Shown: positions 18,138 to 26,992, counted from the stretch's first letter. The stretch: 64,000 nt of DNA from Corynebacterium meitnerae (GCF_027570075.1 NZ_JAKMUS010000006.1:1-64000), one strand, 5' to 3'. Numbers and translations are program-made. The notes: generated from the letters alone by a model not told the origin.

Positions 18138-19036
18138 TGCGACAGGAGAAGGCGAACTACAGCATCAACCGCATGGCACGCTTGTTAAAAGTGTCACGGT
18201 CCGGGTACTACAAATGGGTCAATAAGCAGGAACAACGGTTATCCGGAAACGATGATCGGGCAGCATTCTACGACGATGTTGACCGCAAGATTCACCAGAT
18301 CTGGTCAGAGTCTGATCACGTCTACGGTGCCCCGCGGATCACCGCAGAGCTCGCCGAGCGCTTCGGCATTGCGCTCAACCGTAAGACTGTGGCTAAGCGG
18401 ATGCGCCTGATGGGGATCGAAGGGATTTCACCGCGTGCCTTCGCCCCGGTGACCACGATTCAGTCCAAGCGTACGTCCACGCTTCCTGACCTGGTCAAGC
18501 GCATGTTTGATGCCGGTAGGCTGAACCGGGTGTGGATGTCGGATATTACCTATCTGCGCACCGGGGAGGGCTGGTTGTACTTGTGCGCGGTCCGTGACGG
18601 TCATTCCCGCCGTGTGCTGGGCTGGGCTATGGATAGCGTGCAAGATACTTCCCTGGTCGAGCGGGCCTTGCGGATGGCGCATACGCTACGCGGTGACGTT
18701 GCTGATGGCTTGGTGTTTCACGCCGACCGTGGCGCACAGTTTACAAGCGAGCAGCTCTGGGACGTCTGCCGTGGCCTGGGCATTGCCCAGTCCGTTGGGC
18801 GTACCGGGGTGTGCTTTGACAACGCGATGGCTGAATCGTTCTGGTCGACACTGAAGACCGAGTTCTACGACCGGCAACGCTGGCCTACCAGGGATGCTGC
18901 ACGCGCGGGTGTCGCGCGCTGGATTGAAGTGGTCTACAACCGTCGCCGGCGGCACTCCGCACTCGGGATGCTCAGCCCCGTCGACTTCGAGCACCACATC
19001 ACCCAGACCACCAACGAAGAAGAAACAGCTGCCTAA
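18137..19036 (+). CDS. IS3-family transposase OrfB (DDE integrase)
   Basis: A 299-residue rve-type catalytic protein. The DDE residues are visible in VWMSDITYLRTGEGWLYLCA, LVFHADRGAQFTSEQLW and CFDNAMAESFWSTLKTEFY. The C-terminal YNRRRRHSALGMLSPVDFE block is typical. The reading frame is intact, so this IS3 copy could be active. Confidence 0.92.
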   Translation: MRQEKANYSINRMARLLKVSRSGYYKWVNKQEQRLSGNDDRAAFYDDVDRKIHQIWSESDHVYGAPRITAELAERFGIALNRKTVAKRMRLMGIEGISPRAFAPVTTIQSKRTSTLPDLVKRMFDAGRLNRVWMSDITYLRTGEGWLYLCAVRDGHSRRVLGWAMDSVQDTSLVERALRMAHTLRGDVADGLVFHADRGAQFTSEQLWDVCRGLGIAQSVGRTGVCFDNAMAESFWSTLKTEFYDRQRWPTRDAARAGVARWIEVVYNRRRRHSALGMLSPVDFEHHITQTTNEEETAA

Positions 19037-19052
19037 CTATGAGGTAGCTCCA

Positions 19053-20204
19053 CTACGTGTCCACCATTTGCGGGCAACCCCAGGCGATCTTGAGGGGGTC
19101 GTCAGGCAGTTGCGTTTTTGAGTGCAGGTGCCACTCGAGCATTTTGCGTTGGCGTTCCCCGGATCTGCCGCGGTGGGCATCGGCGATGCGTTTGAGTTGG
19201 GCGTTGATGCCGCCTTCGAGACTGTTTGTTGTTGATGCCCAGCGGGCTGGTTCGAGTGCTTCTGGTGGGGGTTGGAGGTAGGTAAACAGCCAGTTATGGC
19301 GCGATAGGTGTAGAAGTGAGTTGTAGGCCTTGCGGACCCGCAGGTGTGTCCATTCCCATTGGTGGTTGAGGGTGCGGCGCTCTTTGGGCACGGGTGTCTT
19401 CTCATTTAGAAAGTCCTTGTAGACCACCCCGAAGTCGTGCAGGCGTAGGGTCCATTCGCGTGCTTGGTCAAGTGTGGTGATCTTGGTTAGTTTCAGCGCT
19501 AGGGCGTAGATGGTTTTGCCGGCGTCGGTGCGTGGGCGTGAGGTGGTGTAGCGGCGGATGACGCGTTGGGCGTGGACAAGGCAGCGTTGAATGCGTGTGT
19601 TGGGCCAGCAGGCTTTGATTGCTGAGTAGGCGCCTTGGCCGCCGTCGAGGACGACGCATAACGGTTCGGCGATACCGCCGAGTAGTTGTGTGTAGGCGTG
19701 GGCTGACTCGCGTGTGGCCCAGTGCCAGGCGATGACGTGGTCACGGCTGGCCGCCACAAGCAAGCATCCGGCGTCGGTATAGGTGCCGTCGATGAAGATC
19801 TGATCGTAGACCCGGTTCGGGTCTGGGGTGTTGGGAACATCGATGAGCCACAGCGGTTCGAAGCGGCGGTCGAGGGTCCATCTGCTGACTCCGGCATCGC
19901 AGGCGATGGTGGTCAGTGACGTCGTGGAGGTCACGTAGCGGTGAAACGCTTTGAAGTCGCGGGCTTTAGTCAGGTCAGGCCGGCGGTGCGTGGTGGAGGT
20001 TCCGCAGTCAGGGTTTTTACATCGCCATCTGGTTGTCCCTTTCGTGGTGGTGCCGTTTTTCTTCATTTGCCCAGCACATACGGGGCATTGAGGTCTGTTT
20101 GTTGTCACCGGCAAAGCTAACCAGCATCCGCCTACCACACTGGGACGCCGTTCCGGTGGATTGAACGAGAAACGGGCCCGAATAAGGTCTGGAACCTTAT
20201 TCAA
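19053..20204 (-). pseudogene. IS1249-type (IS256 family) transposase, C-terminally truncated
   Basis: 383 codons remain. The N-terminal zinc ribbon CPVCAGQMKKNGTTTKGTTR, WRCKNPDCG is followed by an HTH-like region (VTSTTSLTTIACDAGVSRWT) and the catalytic core (IFIDGTYTDAGCLLVAASRD, VLDGGQGAYSAI, CLVHAQRVIRRY, TTNSLEGGINAQLK). The last residues QMVDT and the stop are supplied by the end of the IS3 insertion, so about the last 55-60 residues are lost. Similar transposases accompany ermX in corynebacterial Tn5432, but no resistance gene is present here. Confidence 0.8.
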
Positions 20205-20270
20205 GCCCGATTTGCATAGCTTGATCAGCAGATATGCCGAAAATCAGACACACATTTTGCTACTTAACCC

Positions 20271-20278
20271 ACCTTCGC
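20271..20278 (+). repeat. Target-site duplication, right copy (ACCTTCGC)
   Basis: Second copy of the direct repeat at the right end of the IS1249-like element. Confidence 0.85.
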
Positions 20279-21191
20279 CCTCGGTGGATGTGTAGGTGGG
20301 TGGTCGGCGCAGTATCGCCTCAATGAGTTGGCGGAGTGGGTTGGCACCCAGCCTGCCTTGGATAGTCTGAGTGTGTCGCGTGTGAAGGAGACGGGGCCTT
20401 TCGGAAGCACGCTTTCTGACACCCTTCAGGCGCAAGGCGCGCTGCATGTGACAAGCGTTGTCGAGTTCGTTACTGCCTTGGATCAGCTGAACGCTAAGTT
20501 CGATGATCTTCCGTTTAGAGAACACCGATTGTTGAAGGTCGACGTCAAGGCTGATATCCAGGGGACGGAGTTCACGTGGGAAGGGTTCAGGTGGGAGCCG
20601 GGCTGGCGAGAGAGGTTGATAGAACTTCTTGAGCTCTTCGCCGCCCCTGAGGTTCGCACTGTGAATGTCCGGCATGACGATGACGTCCTCTGGGTCGCAG
20701 CGGAACGGGACTTTCAGGTCAGCGACGATGATGCGCGAGCCTACCGTGACAGGCTGTTCCACCACTTAGACGACACGAAGGCTACGGAAACAATCGATCT
20801 GTTTGGATTCCCACTGGTGCATCCCACCGAGCCAGATGGTGGGGCTGCTTCTCCGTCGCTTCGTCTCTCGGGGTTCCCCCAGGGGTATGTAGCCACAGCA
20901 GCTTTCGCGGAGAAAGTAGACGCTGCAATCCCCTATGCGGTGCGAAGTGTGTGGAGTAATGAGATTTCGTATTCATGGAGGTTTTTCACCGAGGATGAGT
21001 ACGACGAAGAAGTGATGAAGCAGCTCAAGGAGTTGCTTTCACAGCCGGAAGCCGGCAGCCCCATCAAAGTCGAGATCACAAGCCGCAAGAGGATTCTGGG
21101 CACGGTGGATACGAGCCCAACGCCAGAGAAGCTTCCTAAACATCCTGGGAAGTGGCAGGAGGACATGGAGCGGGTGTTTTTCGGCTTCTAG
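20279..21191 (+). pseudogene. 3' fragment of IS-disrupted lipoprotein gene
   Basis: Joined to the fragment at 17,491-17,537 this gives a 319-residue lipoprotein with lipobox LGGC, the same length as its neighbour (318). The fragment runs GGCVGGWSAQYRLNELAEWV through LRLSGFPQGYVATAAFAEKV, DAAIPYAVRSVWSNEISYSW and FFTEDEYDEEVMKQLKELLS. A TTG at 20,328 could still start a 287-residue cytoplasmic remnant, but it would lack the signal peptide. Frame and codon use remain intact, so the insertion looks recent. Confidence 0.75.
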
Positions 21192-21201
21192 AATGGCTGT
21201 C

Positions 21202-22158
21202 ATGTTCCGGAAAATCACTGCCGTCGTAGCCGCGTTGGCCAGCCTTGCTCTCGCTGGATGTGTGTCATCAAAGATCACGCGCGAGCTCGCCCCGGAATTT
21301 GCGCAGTGGGCTGCCACTCAGCCCGCACTGGTTGATCTGAAGTTTTCAGCTGCCCTGGCAGGCGGTATCCCGACCAACAGCATTGACGTCGTCGGCGACG
21401 TGCATGTGGGCAGCGTGGCTGAGTTCTTTTCCTCCTTGGATCAGCTGTATGCGAGGCTTGCGGAGATGCCTGATGGGGATCGTCTCGGGTTGGACTTGAA
21501 CGTCAACGCCGATATCGAAGGCACACCGTTCACCTGGAAAGGGAGCAACTGGGAACCTGGCCGGGACAAGGAACTAACAGCGGTTTTCGAGCCTTTCGCC
21601 ACGCCCGAAGTGCGTACGGTCTTGATGGAGGATTTCTCACGCGGACTGCGGGCCGAGGTTTACCGCGATTTTGAGATCAGCGACGAGGACGCGCATGCCT
21701 ACCGGGACATGTTGCTCCGCCACCTTGACGGCGTACAACCGTCCGGCAGCATCGAACTCATCGGATTCCCGCTGGCGCGCCCCACACTTACTGATGAGGA
21801 GGGGGCTTCCCGCCGTATCTCGCCGGTGCTTCGTCTCTCAGAATTCCCCCAAGGCTATGCCGCCACTGCCGCTCTGGCGGACAAGGTGGATGCCGCCACC
21901 CCCTACGCAGTTCGGTCTGTCTGGAGCTTTGAAGGTTTCTACCACTGGGATTTTTACACCGAGGATGAGTACAGCGAGGAGGCAATGAAGCAGCTGAGGT
22001 CGTTGCTTTCCAGCCCGGCGGCCGGCGCTCCGGTCGGGGTGCAGATTAAGGGCCCTGACGGCCGCCTGGGCGAGGCCATCGTCGGGGCACCTATGTCCGA
22101 ACAGCCCGAGGACACTGGACCGTGGGGCGACCGCATGGCCAAGGCCTTCGCTGGCTAA
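21202..22158 (+). CDS. Putative lipoprotein, tandem paralogue of the disrupted gene
   Basis: A 318-residue exported protein. MFRKITAVVAALASLALAGC is a lipoprotein signal with lipobox LAGC; an ATG nine bases upstream is an alternative start. It shares whole-length similarity with its IS-broken neighbour, including DVxVxADIxGTxFTWxGxxWEPG, the motif FPQGYxATAA and the C-terminal FxTEDEYxEExMKQL. The ExxV tyrosine/tryptophan-rich segments suggest a beta-rich extracytoplasmic domain. No known family was recognised; the role is unknown. Confidence 0.75.
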   Translation: MFRKITAVVAALASLALAGCVSSKITRELAPEFAQWAATQPALVDLKFSAALAGGIPTNSIDVVGDVHVGSVAEFFSSLDQLYARLAEMPDGDRLGLDLNVNADIEGTPFTWKGSNWEPGRDKELTAVFEPFATPEVRTVLMEDFSRGLRAEVYRDFEISDEDAHAYRDMLLRHLDGVQPSGSIELIGFPLARPTLTDEEGASRRISPVLRLSEFPQGYAATAALADKVDAATPYAVRSVWSFEGFYHWDFYTEDEYSEEAMKQLRSLLSSPAAGAPVGVQIKGPDGRLGEAIVGAPMSEQPEDTGPWGDRMAKAFAG

Positions 22159-22168
22159 ACTGCTGGTC

Positions 22169-22852
22169 ATGGCCCCTGCCCAGCCCCTGCAAGCGACCCT
22201 CGCAGAATTTCACGCGGACCGCCCCGCCGGCGCGGATGAGGACGTGCACATGTGCACCGCCATCGTGGACCACGTGATCAATGCGTATTCGGCACCAGGC
22301 GATCTTGTCTTCGATCCCTTCGCAGGCTTCGGAACAACGCTGTCACGAGCCGTCGCGCTTGGCCGCCGTGCAGCAGGCGTCGAGCTCCTCCCAGGTCGCG
22401 TGGCTCAGATTCATGCAACCACACCGGAAGCACACGTGGTCGAGGGCGATGCGCGGCGCTTCCTGCCACAACTGGCATCGTCGCAGCCACCACCGGCGGT
22501 GAACCTGATTCTCACATCCCCGCCCTACATGGCCGAGACAGAGACAGACACCGATCCTCTCGAAGCCTACGAGCAGGGGAGCGGTGACTACCAGCGTTAT
22601 CTTGCCGAACTCAACGACGTGGCTCGCGCATGCTCACGCCTCGTCCGTCCCGGCGGACACATGGTATGGAACGTCGGCGACATTCAACACGGGGGCGTAT
22701 ACACCCCACTCATCGATGACTGCGCCGCCCTGCTCGCCCAACACCTGGAGCGCATCACAGTCACCGACATTCAGTGGGACGAGTACCCGCACGACATCAC
22801 CCGCGATGCCCTGCTTGTCTTCCGGAGAGACCAAAACTATGAACCCCAATAA
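22169..22852 (+). CDS. Orphan DNA (or TRM11-like) methyltransferase
   Basis: The 227-residue protein has the AdoMet-binding motif VFDPFAGFGTTLSRAVALGR, an acidic motif II (GVELLP), and the catalytic motif LILTSPPYMAET, the TSPPY form of amino-methyltransferases. FxGxG precedes SPPY, the order found in TRM11-like and gamma-type enzymes. RPGGHMVWNVGDI is a normal motif X/VIII-like region. No restriction enzyme gene accompanies it, so it is an orphan modification enzyme or an RNA methylase. Confidence 0.8.
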   Translation: MAPAQPLQATLAEFHADRPAGADEDVHMCTAIVDHVINAYSAPGDLVFDPFAGFGTTLSRAVALGRRAAGVELLPGRVAQIHATTPEAHVVEGDARRFLPQLASSQPPPAVNLILTSPPYMAETETDTDPLEAYEQGSGDYQRYLAELNDVARACSRLVRPGGHMVWNVGDIQHGGVYTPLIDDCAALLAQHLERITVTDIQWDEYPHDITRDALLVFRRDQNYEPQ

Positions 22853-23232
22853 ACGCATTCAAATAAACCAGGTGACGCGTGCACCGATGGACGGGGGTTG
22901 CATGCGGCGGCGTGTCGATAAATCTCGCAACTTCCCCAAAAATGCTCGACTATTTCCCCAGGTCGAAATTTTTTGGTGTCAGAAATCTCGGATGGCTTCC
23001 TCGAAACCTTTGGAACCCCACCACGGATTTGGGTTTCGCCCGCTGAGCGTGGTTTAATACCACAGTTGTCTAAACGCTGGTCGTAGCCGATGCGCGTTTC
23101 CGAGTTGAAGCTGCGAGACCCTTCGACGGTGGGTTCCACTGTTCGTCGATAAGCGAAAAGGCACAAAGACATTGACCACGTGCGTACAGGACGGAAATCT
23201 GGCGCACATTGATCCAGGTCAGGAGACCAAAA
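22853..23232 (+). promoter_or_regulatory. Region upstream of rplN
   Basis: No gene is seen in these 380 bases. They hold one exact CGTCGATAAGC word (23,144) and one partial match at 22,914 (TGTCGATAAATC). A promoter for rplN-rplX-rplE must lie here because the preceding terminator after rpsQ separates it from the S10 transcript. A good Shine-Dalgarno, AGGAG, is nine bases before the rplN GTG. Confidence 0.4.
23144..23154 (+). repeat. CGTCGATAAGC word, copy 6
   Basis: 79 bases upstream of the rplN start; extends as CGTCGATAAGCGAAAAGG. Confidence 0.85.
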
Positions 23233-23601
23233 GTGATTCAGAAAGAATCGCGTCTGAAGGTCGCCGACAACACTGGTGCACGCGAAATTCTGTGCATCCA
23301 GGTGCTCGGCGGCTCTGTTCGACGCTTCGCCGGTATCGGCGACACGATTGTCGCCACCGTGAAGGAAGCTGCCCCTGGCGGCAACGTCAAGGAAGGCGAG
23401 GTTGTCCGCGCTGTTGTGGTGCGTGCAAAGAAGGAAACCCGTCGCCCGGACGGCTCCTACATTGCTTTCGACGAGAACGCTGCAGTTCTGATCAAGAACG
23501 ACACCGAGCCGCGCGGTACCCGCATCTTCGGCCCGGTGGCACGTGAGCTGCGCGACAAGAAGTTCATGAAGATTGTTTCTCTCGCTCCGGAGGTGATCTA
23601 G
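23233..23601 (+). CDS. rplN: 50S ribosomal protein L14
   Basis: L14 forms part of the intersubunit bridge. The 122-residue product starts at GTG ([20 protein letters not shown]), which matches the family start; an upstream ATG would add eight foreign residues. [20 protein letters not shown] is the conserved C-terminal block. It opens the second block of the ribosomal cluster. Confidence 0.97.
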   Translation: MIQKESRLKVADNTGAREILCIQVLGGSVRRFAGIGDTIVATVKEAAPGGNVKEGEVVRAVVVRAKKETRRPDGSYIAFDENAAVLIKNDTEPRGTRIFGPVARELRDKKFMKIVSLAPEVI

Positions 23602-23916
23602 TTGAAGATCAAGAAGGGCGATATGGTCCAGGTCATCGCTGGTAAGGACAAGGGCGCGCAGGGTCGCGTCATTGAGGCTTACCCGAAGCGTGAGCGCGTC
23701 CTCGTTGAGGGCGTCAACCGTGTGAAGAAGCACGTGGCCAACTCCTACAATGAGCGCGGCGCTGAGTCCGGCGGCATTGTCACCCAGGAAGCTCCGATCC
23801 ACGTGTCTAACGTGATGCTCGTTGATTCCGACGGCAAGCCGACCCGCGTGGGCTTCCGCTTCGATGAGAACGGCAAGAAGGTTCGCGTTGCCAAGTCGAA
23901 CGGGAAGGACATCTAA
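23602..23916 (+). CDS. rplX: 50S ribosomal protein L24
   Basis: L24 starts 50S assembly by binding 23S rRNA. The 104-residue protein ([20 protein letters not shown] with the KOW motif) begins with a TTG immediately after the rplN stop, with GGAGG twelve bases upstream. It overlaps rplE by one base. Confidence 0.97.
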   Translation: MKIKKGDMVQVIAGKDKGAQGRVIEAYPKRERVLVEGVNRVKKHVANSYNERGAESGGIVTQEAPIHVSNVMLVDSDGKPTRVGFRFDENGKKVRVAKSNGKDI

Positions 23917-24497
23917 TGAGCGAGGCTAACTACACCCCGCGTCTGAAGACGCGCTACAAGGACGAGATCCGTGGCAAGCTCTCTGAGGAGTTCGGCTACG
24001 ACAACGTCATGCAGATCCCGGGTCTGACCAAGATCGTGGTCAACATGGGTGTCGGCGACGCTGCTCGTGACTCCAAGGTGATCAACGGTGCTCTCGAGGA
24101 CCTCACCGCTATCACCGGCCAGAAGCCGCAGCTGCGTCGCGCGAAGAGCTCGATTGCTAACTTCAAGCTGCGCGAAGGCATGCCGATCGGCGCGAAAGTC
24201 ACCCTCCGCGGCGACCGCATGTGGGAGTTCCTCGACCGTCTGCTGACGGTTGCTCTCCCGCGTATTCGTGACTTCCGTGGCCTGTCCGACAAGCAGTTCG
24301 ACGGCAACGGTAACTACACTTTCGGTCTCTCCGAGCAGACCATGTTCTACGAGATCGACGTGGACAAGATTGACCGTCCGCGCGGTATGGACATCACCGT
24401 TGTCACCACCGCCACCAACGACGAGGAAGGCCGCGCGCTCCTGCGCCACTTCGGCTTCCCGTTCAAGGACAAGGATGGCAAGATGCAGCGTCCGTAA
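23916..24497 (+). CDS. rplE: 50S ribosomal protein L5
   Basis: L5 binds 5S rRNA. The 193-residue product ([34 protein letters not shown] block, [20 protein letters not shown]) is complete. In many bacteria rpsN (S14) follows; here a terminator follows and accessory genes intervene before rpsH, so the S14 gene must lie elsewhere. Confidence 0.97.
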   Translation: MSEANYTPRLKTRYKDEIRGKLSEEFGYDNVMQIPGLTKIVVNMGVGDAARDSKVINGALEDLTAITGQKPQLRRAKSSIANFKLREGMPIGAKVTLRGDRMWEFLDRLLTVALPRIRDFRGLSDKQFDGNGNYTFGLSEQTMFYEIDVDKIDRPRGMDITVVTTATNDEEGRALLRHFGFPFKDKDGKMQRP

Positions 24498-24503
24498 GCT
24501 TTT

Positions 24504-24514
24504 GCTTATCGACG
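24504..24514 (-). repeat. CGTCGATAAGC word, copy 7
   Basis: Seven bases after the rplE stop; on the minus strand it extends as CGTCGATAAGCAAAAGCTT. It immediately precedes the terminator stem. Confidence 0.85.
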
Positions 24515-24527
24515 TCTCATCCCCCGC

Positions 24528-24568
24528 CCCCCACCATCCCAGCCATTGTGCTGGGTGGTGGGGGCTTT
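24528..24568 (+). terminator. rplE terminator
   Basis: CCCCCACCATCCCAGC (24,528-24,543) pairs with GCTGGGTGGTGGGGG (24,550-24,564) with one bulge, followed by CTTT. It ends the rplN-rplX-rplE transcript. Confidence 0.85.
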
Positions 24569-24608
24569 GGCGTTGTGTGGGTGTGTTGCTTTTGGGTCCT
24601 CGGCGATC

Positions 24609-24681
24609 AACTCCCCGGAGTTCGTCGCGCGTCCTGCGGTTTTTCTAAAATCCTGTAGAACTCCCGGGAGTTCGTCGCGCG
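24609..24681. repeat. Two 23-bp palindrome-bearing repeats upstream of vapB
   Basis: AACTCCCCGGAGTTCGTCGCGCG (24,609-24,631) and AACTCCCGGGAGTT followed by CGTCGCGCG (24,659-24,681) are direct repeats spaced exactly 50 bases. The second contains a perfect 14-bp palindrome, the first differs by one base. They lie just upstream of the vapB -35, a usual place for the operator bound by a VapBC complex. Confidence 0.6.
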
Positions 24682-24712
24682 AGTTGGTTGCTCGCTGGGC
24701 GCCGACTTTCTC

Positions 24713-24741
24713 TTTGGCCGTGTATGGTCAGGGTATATACT
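24713..24741 (+). promoter_or_regulatory. vapBC promoter
   Basis: TTTGGC (24,713-24,718), 17 bases, then TATACT (24,736-24,741). This is a good match to a housekeeping sigma promoter and lies 36 bases before the vapB start. Confidence 0.65.
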
Positions 24742-24777
24742 TTCCTTTACTTGAGGGCGCTGGAAAGGAGAAGGGCC

Positions 24778-25032
24778 ATGACGGATCTTGCGCGAACCAC
24801 CGTTTTTATGTCTGGGAACAGTCAGGCAGTGCGAATTCCGAAGGAGTTTCGCTTCGATAGTGACCGTGTGGTGATCAGGAGAAGCGGGAACAGTTTGGTG
24901 CTTACTCCTGACCCGAAAGGCGCACTTGACCTTATTGCCTTCATCAATGAAGGTGCGCCCGAAGGGTGGGCTGAGTGCCTTGAAGAACCCCAGGAATTGC
25001 CACTCGAAGACATCCCATCCTGGGAGAAGTAG
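24778..25032 (+). CDS. vapB: VapB-type antitoxin
   Basis: The 84-residue protein is an AbrB/SpoVT-like DNA-binding antitoxin: RTTVFMSGNSQAVRIPKEFR is the swapped-hairpin motif, followed by a VVIRRSGNSLVLTP strand and a toxin-binding C-terminal tail (LEEPQELPLEDIPSWEK). The start has AAAGGAGAAGG upstream. Its stop overlaps the GTG of vapC (TAGTG). It should neutralise VapC and repress its own promoter. Confidence 0.85.
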   Translation: MTDLARTTVFMSGNSQAVRIPKEFRFDSDRVVIRRSGNSLVLTPDPKGALDLIAFINEGAPEGWAECLEEPQELPLEDIPSWEK

Positions 25033-25430
25033 TGAAGTACCTGCTGGATACGAACGTGTGGATCAGCGCTCTGCGGGGATCAAGTGTGTCGGTTATTGGA
25101 CAGCTCGGGTCGTTGGCCGCGGACGATCTGGTTATGTCCTCGGTTGTTCTTGGTGAATTACTCGTCGGGGTGAGAAAAGCCGGGCTCGAAGAGCAGGAAC
25201 GGAGAATCCGGGATGTCTCCCGCCAGATGCCGCTCGTGGGAATCAATCAGGCCGAGGCGGCGGAGTATGCCTCTATTCGGGTTGATTTGGAGCAACGCGG
25301 TCAACTCATCGGGCCGAACGATCTGTGGATTGCGGCCCAAGCGAGGGCCAACAATCTGACCCTCGTTACGGCAAACGAGCGTGAGTTCGCTCGCGTGCCG
25401 GGTTTGAGGGTTGAAAACTGGGAGTCGTAG
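25032..25430 (+). CDS. vapC: VapC-type PIN-domain ribonuclease toxin
   Basis: The 132-residue product is a PIN RNase toxin. Acidic catalytic residues are visible: Asp6 in LLDTNVW, Glu42 in VLGELLVG, and Asp97 in IGPNDLWIAAQA, with the TANEREFARV motif (TxNxxxF) near 113-120. GTG start overlaps vapB. The stop is adjacent to the convergent ldh stop codon. Confidence 0.88.
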   Translation: MKYLLDTNVWISALRGSSVSVIGQLGSLAADDLVMSSVVLGELLVGVRKAGLEEQERRIRDVSRQMPLVGINQAEAAEYASIRVDLEQRGQLIGPNDLWIAAQARANNLTLVTANEREFARVPGLRVENWES

Positions 25431-26411
25431 CTACTCGACGAGCCCGCCGTCGACCATCACCTGGCGCAGCACCTCTGCGGAGTGGTGGAACTGCTTGGTC
25501 TCCGTGTCGTCGAGGGCGAGCTCGACGACGTCGCGGATGCCATCGCGGTTGATCACGGCTGGGGTGCCGATGTAGATGTCATCGAGGCCGTAGTGGCCCT
25601 CCAGCAGGGCACTGACCGGCAGCACAACATCCTCGTTGCGCAGGACAGCGCGGGTAATGCGGGCCAGGCCACCACCGATGCCGTAGGACGTGGAGCCCTT
25701 GGCCTGGATGATCTTGTAGGCGGCATCGCGGGTTTCTTCGAAGATGGTGTCCATGTCGGAGGACGCATCTGGATTGTGCTCCGCGGCTTTCTTGAGCTTC
25801 TCCGGCAGGGGAACACCAGCCACGCTTCCGGTGGAAACGACAGGCAGTTCCGTGTCGCCGTGCTCGCCGATGACGTAGGCGTGGACGGAGGTGGAGCTCA
25901 TGTCGAAGTATTCGCCAAGTGAGTGGCGGTAGCGGGCCGTGTCCAGGATCGTGCCGGAGCCGATCACGCGGGACGAGGGGAGACCGGAGAACTTCCAGGT
26001 GGCGTAGGACAGAACATCCACCGGGTTGGTGGCCACGAGGAAGATACCGTTGAAGCCGTGGGCCATGACCTCGTCGACAATGCTCTTGAAGATCTTCAGG
26101 TTGCGGGCCACCAGATCCAGGCGGGTCTCGCCTGGGCGCTGGGCAACACCGGCGCAGTTGATCACCATGGCGGCATCACGGCAATCCTCGTAGGTGCCCA
26201 CGGTGACGCGGGTGTTGTGGCCGGACCACGGCACCGAGTGGTTGAGGTCCTCTACGTGGCCCCACGTCTTTTCCTCATTGATGTCAATGATGGCCAGGTG
26301 GTCGCACAGACCCTGGTTGACCAGTGCGTAGGCATAAGCAACGCCGACATCACCGGCGCCGATGAGCACGATCTTGTTGCCGGGGGTGGGTTTGTTAGTC
26401 GTGGTTGTCAT
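25431..26411 (-). CDS. ldh: L-lactate dehydrogenase
   Basis: NAD-dependent LDH interconverting pyruvate and lactate. Of 326 residues, [20 protein letters not shown] is the Rossmann NAD-binding motif, [20 protein letters not shown] and [15 protein letters not shown] are the LDH active-site neighbourhood, and [10 protein letters not shown] holds the catalytic His. Start ATG at 26,411 lies behind AAAGGA. Codon usage is host-like. Confidence 0.95.
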   Translation of the reverse strand: MTTTTNKPTPGNKIVLIGAGDVGVAYAYALVNQGLCDHLAIIDINEEKTWGHVEDLNHSVPWSGHNTRVTVGTYEDCRDAAMVINCAGVAQRPGETRLDLVARNLKIFKSIVDEVMAHGFNGIFLVATNPVDVLSYATWKFSGLPSSRVIGSGTILDTARYRHSLGEYFDMSSTSVHAYVIGEHGDTELPVVSTGSVAGVPLPEKLKKAAEHNPDASSDMDTIFEETRDAAYKIIQAKGSTSYGIGGGLARITRAVLRNEDVVLPVSALLEGHYGLDDIYIGTPAVINRDGIRDVVELALDDTETKQFHHSAEVLRQVMVDGGLVE

Positions 26412-26437
26412 GGCGGAAGAGTGTCCTTTCACGTTTT

Positions 26438-26923
26438 CTAACTGAGGTCAAAGGCGGTTGTGCCGCCGATGCTGTTCGGGTCGGTGCGGGTGACAATGCT
26501 GACGCGGTTGAACGTGTTGATGGCAAGGATGCTCACCAACACATCGTGCGTCCCCTGCTGGCCGAATCGGTCCACCAGCGCATCCCACAGCTCATCCGGG
26601 ACGGATTGTTCCCCATCCAGGCGGGTGACGGCGTCGGTGAAGCGGAGGAGGAGGGTCTCGGTAACGTCGAAAAGCTCCTCATGCTCCTCCCACTTTTCCG
26701 CGGCGAGAATGCGCTGCGTACTCCAGTTATCCAGGCGCGCGTCGCGGCGGTGCGTGACGGTGCATGCACGGCAGCCGTTGAGCGCGGATGCCCGCAACGC
26801 GATGAGGTGGCGGTGATCGGCGCTGACGTGCTGGGAGGAGTACTTGACCATCGGCAAGATTGACCGAATTGCCTCACCGCGCAGTTGGGCGCGGGAGGTT
26901 GAGGTGCTGCCTGTGTCGGCCAT
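26438..26923 (-). CDS. AhpD-like carboxymuconolactone-decarboxylase-family protein
   Basis: A 161-residue all-helical protein with the CxxC-containing motif [20 protein letters not shown] typical of AhpD-type peroxide/thiol reductases. The start [10 protein letters not shown] at 26,923 was chosen because the 56 codons upstream are non-coding in appearance. It is near-adjacent to ldh on the same strand (26 bases) and could be in one transcript with it. The exact substrate is unknown. Confidence 0.8.
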   Translation of the reverse strand: MADTGSTSTSRAQLRGEAIRSILPMVKYSSQHVSADHRHLIALRASALNGCRACTVTHRRDARLDNWSTQRILAAEKWEEHEELFDVTETLLLRFTDAVTRLDGEQSVPDELWDALVDRFGQQGTHDVLVSILAINTFNRVSIVTRTDPNSIGGTTAFDLS

Positions 26924-26992
26924 GCCTCCGACGGTAGTCCAGTCCCGCGGATCGTGCTTGGTAAAAGTTCCTGAGCTGCACATTCGAACGGT

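Larger units (their letters stand above)
17776..19066 (+). mobile_element. IS3-family insertion sequence inside the IS1249-like element
   Basis: The element contains orfA (17,829-18,137) and orfB (18,137-19,036). Likely ends are TAGTGGACAC (17,776) and its near-complement GTGTCCACCA (ending 19,066). The right end supplies the last codons and the stop of the truncated IS1249 transposase. The flanking triplets (GTT left, TTT right) match at two of three bases, so a target duplication is not certain and the exact boundaries may be a base or two off. Confidence 0.75.
17538..20270 (-). mobile_element. IS1249-like (IS256 family) element, interrupted by an IS3-family element
   Basis: Terminal inverted repeats are GGGTTAAGTAGCAAAA at both ends, then one mismatch, then GTGTGTC (23 of 24 matching). 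The element is flanked by the duplication ACCTTCGC. It encodes an IS1249-type transposase on the minus strand (19,053-20,204) whose 3' part is cut off by an IS3-family insertion at about 17,776-19,066; the remaining 3' end of the transposase gene lies at 17,591-17,775. The element therefore looks unable to transpose by itself unless supplied with transposase. Confidence 0.85.

Noticed and set aside
17538..20270. Composite transposon carrying a resistance gene, as in Tn5432
   Set aside because: Only one IS1249-like element is present and no ermX or other cargo gene lies inside; the inner unit is an IS3-family element.
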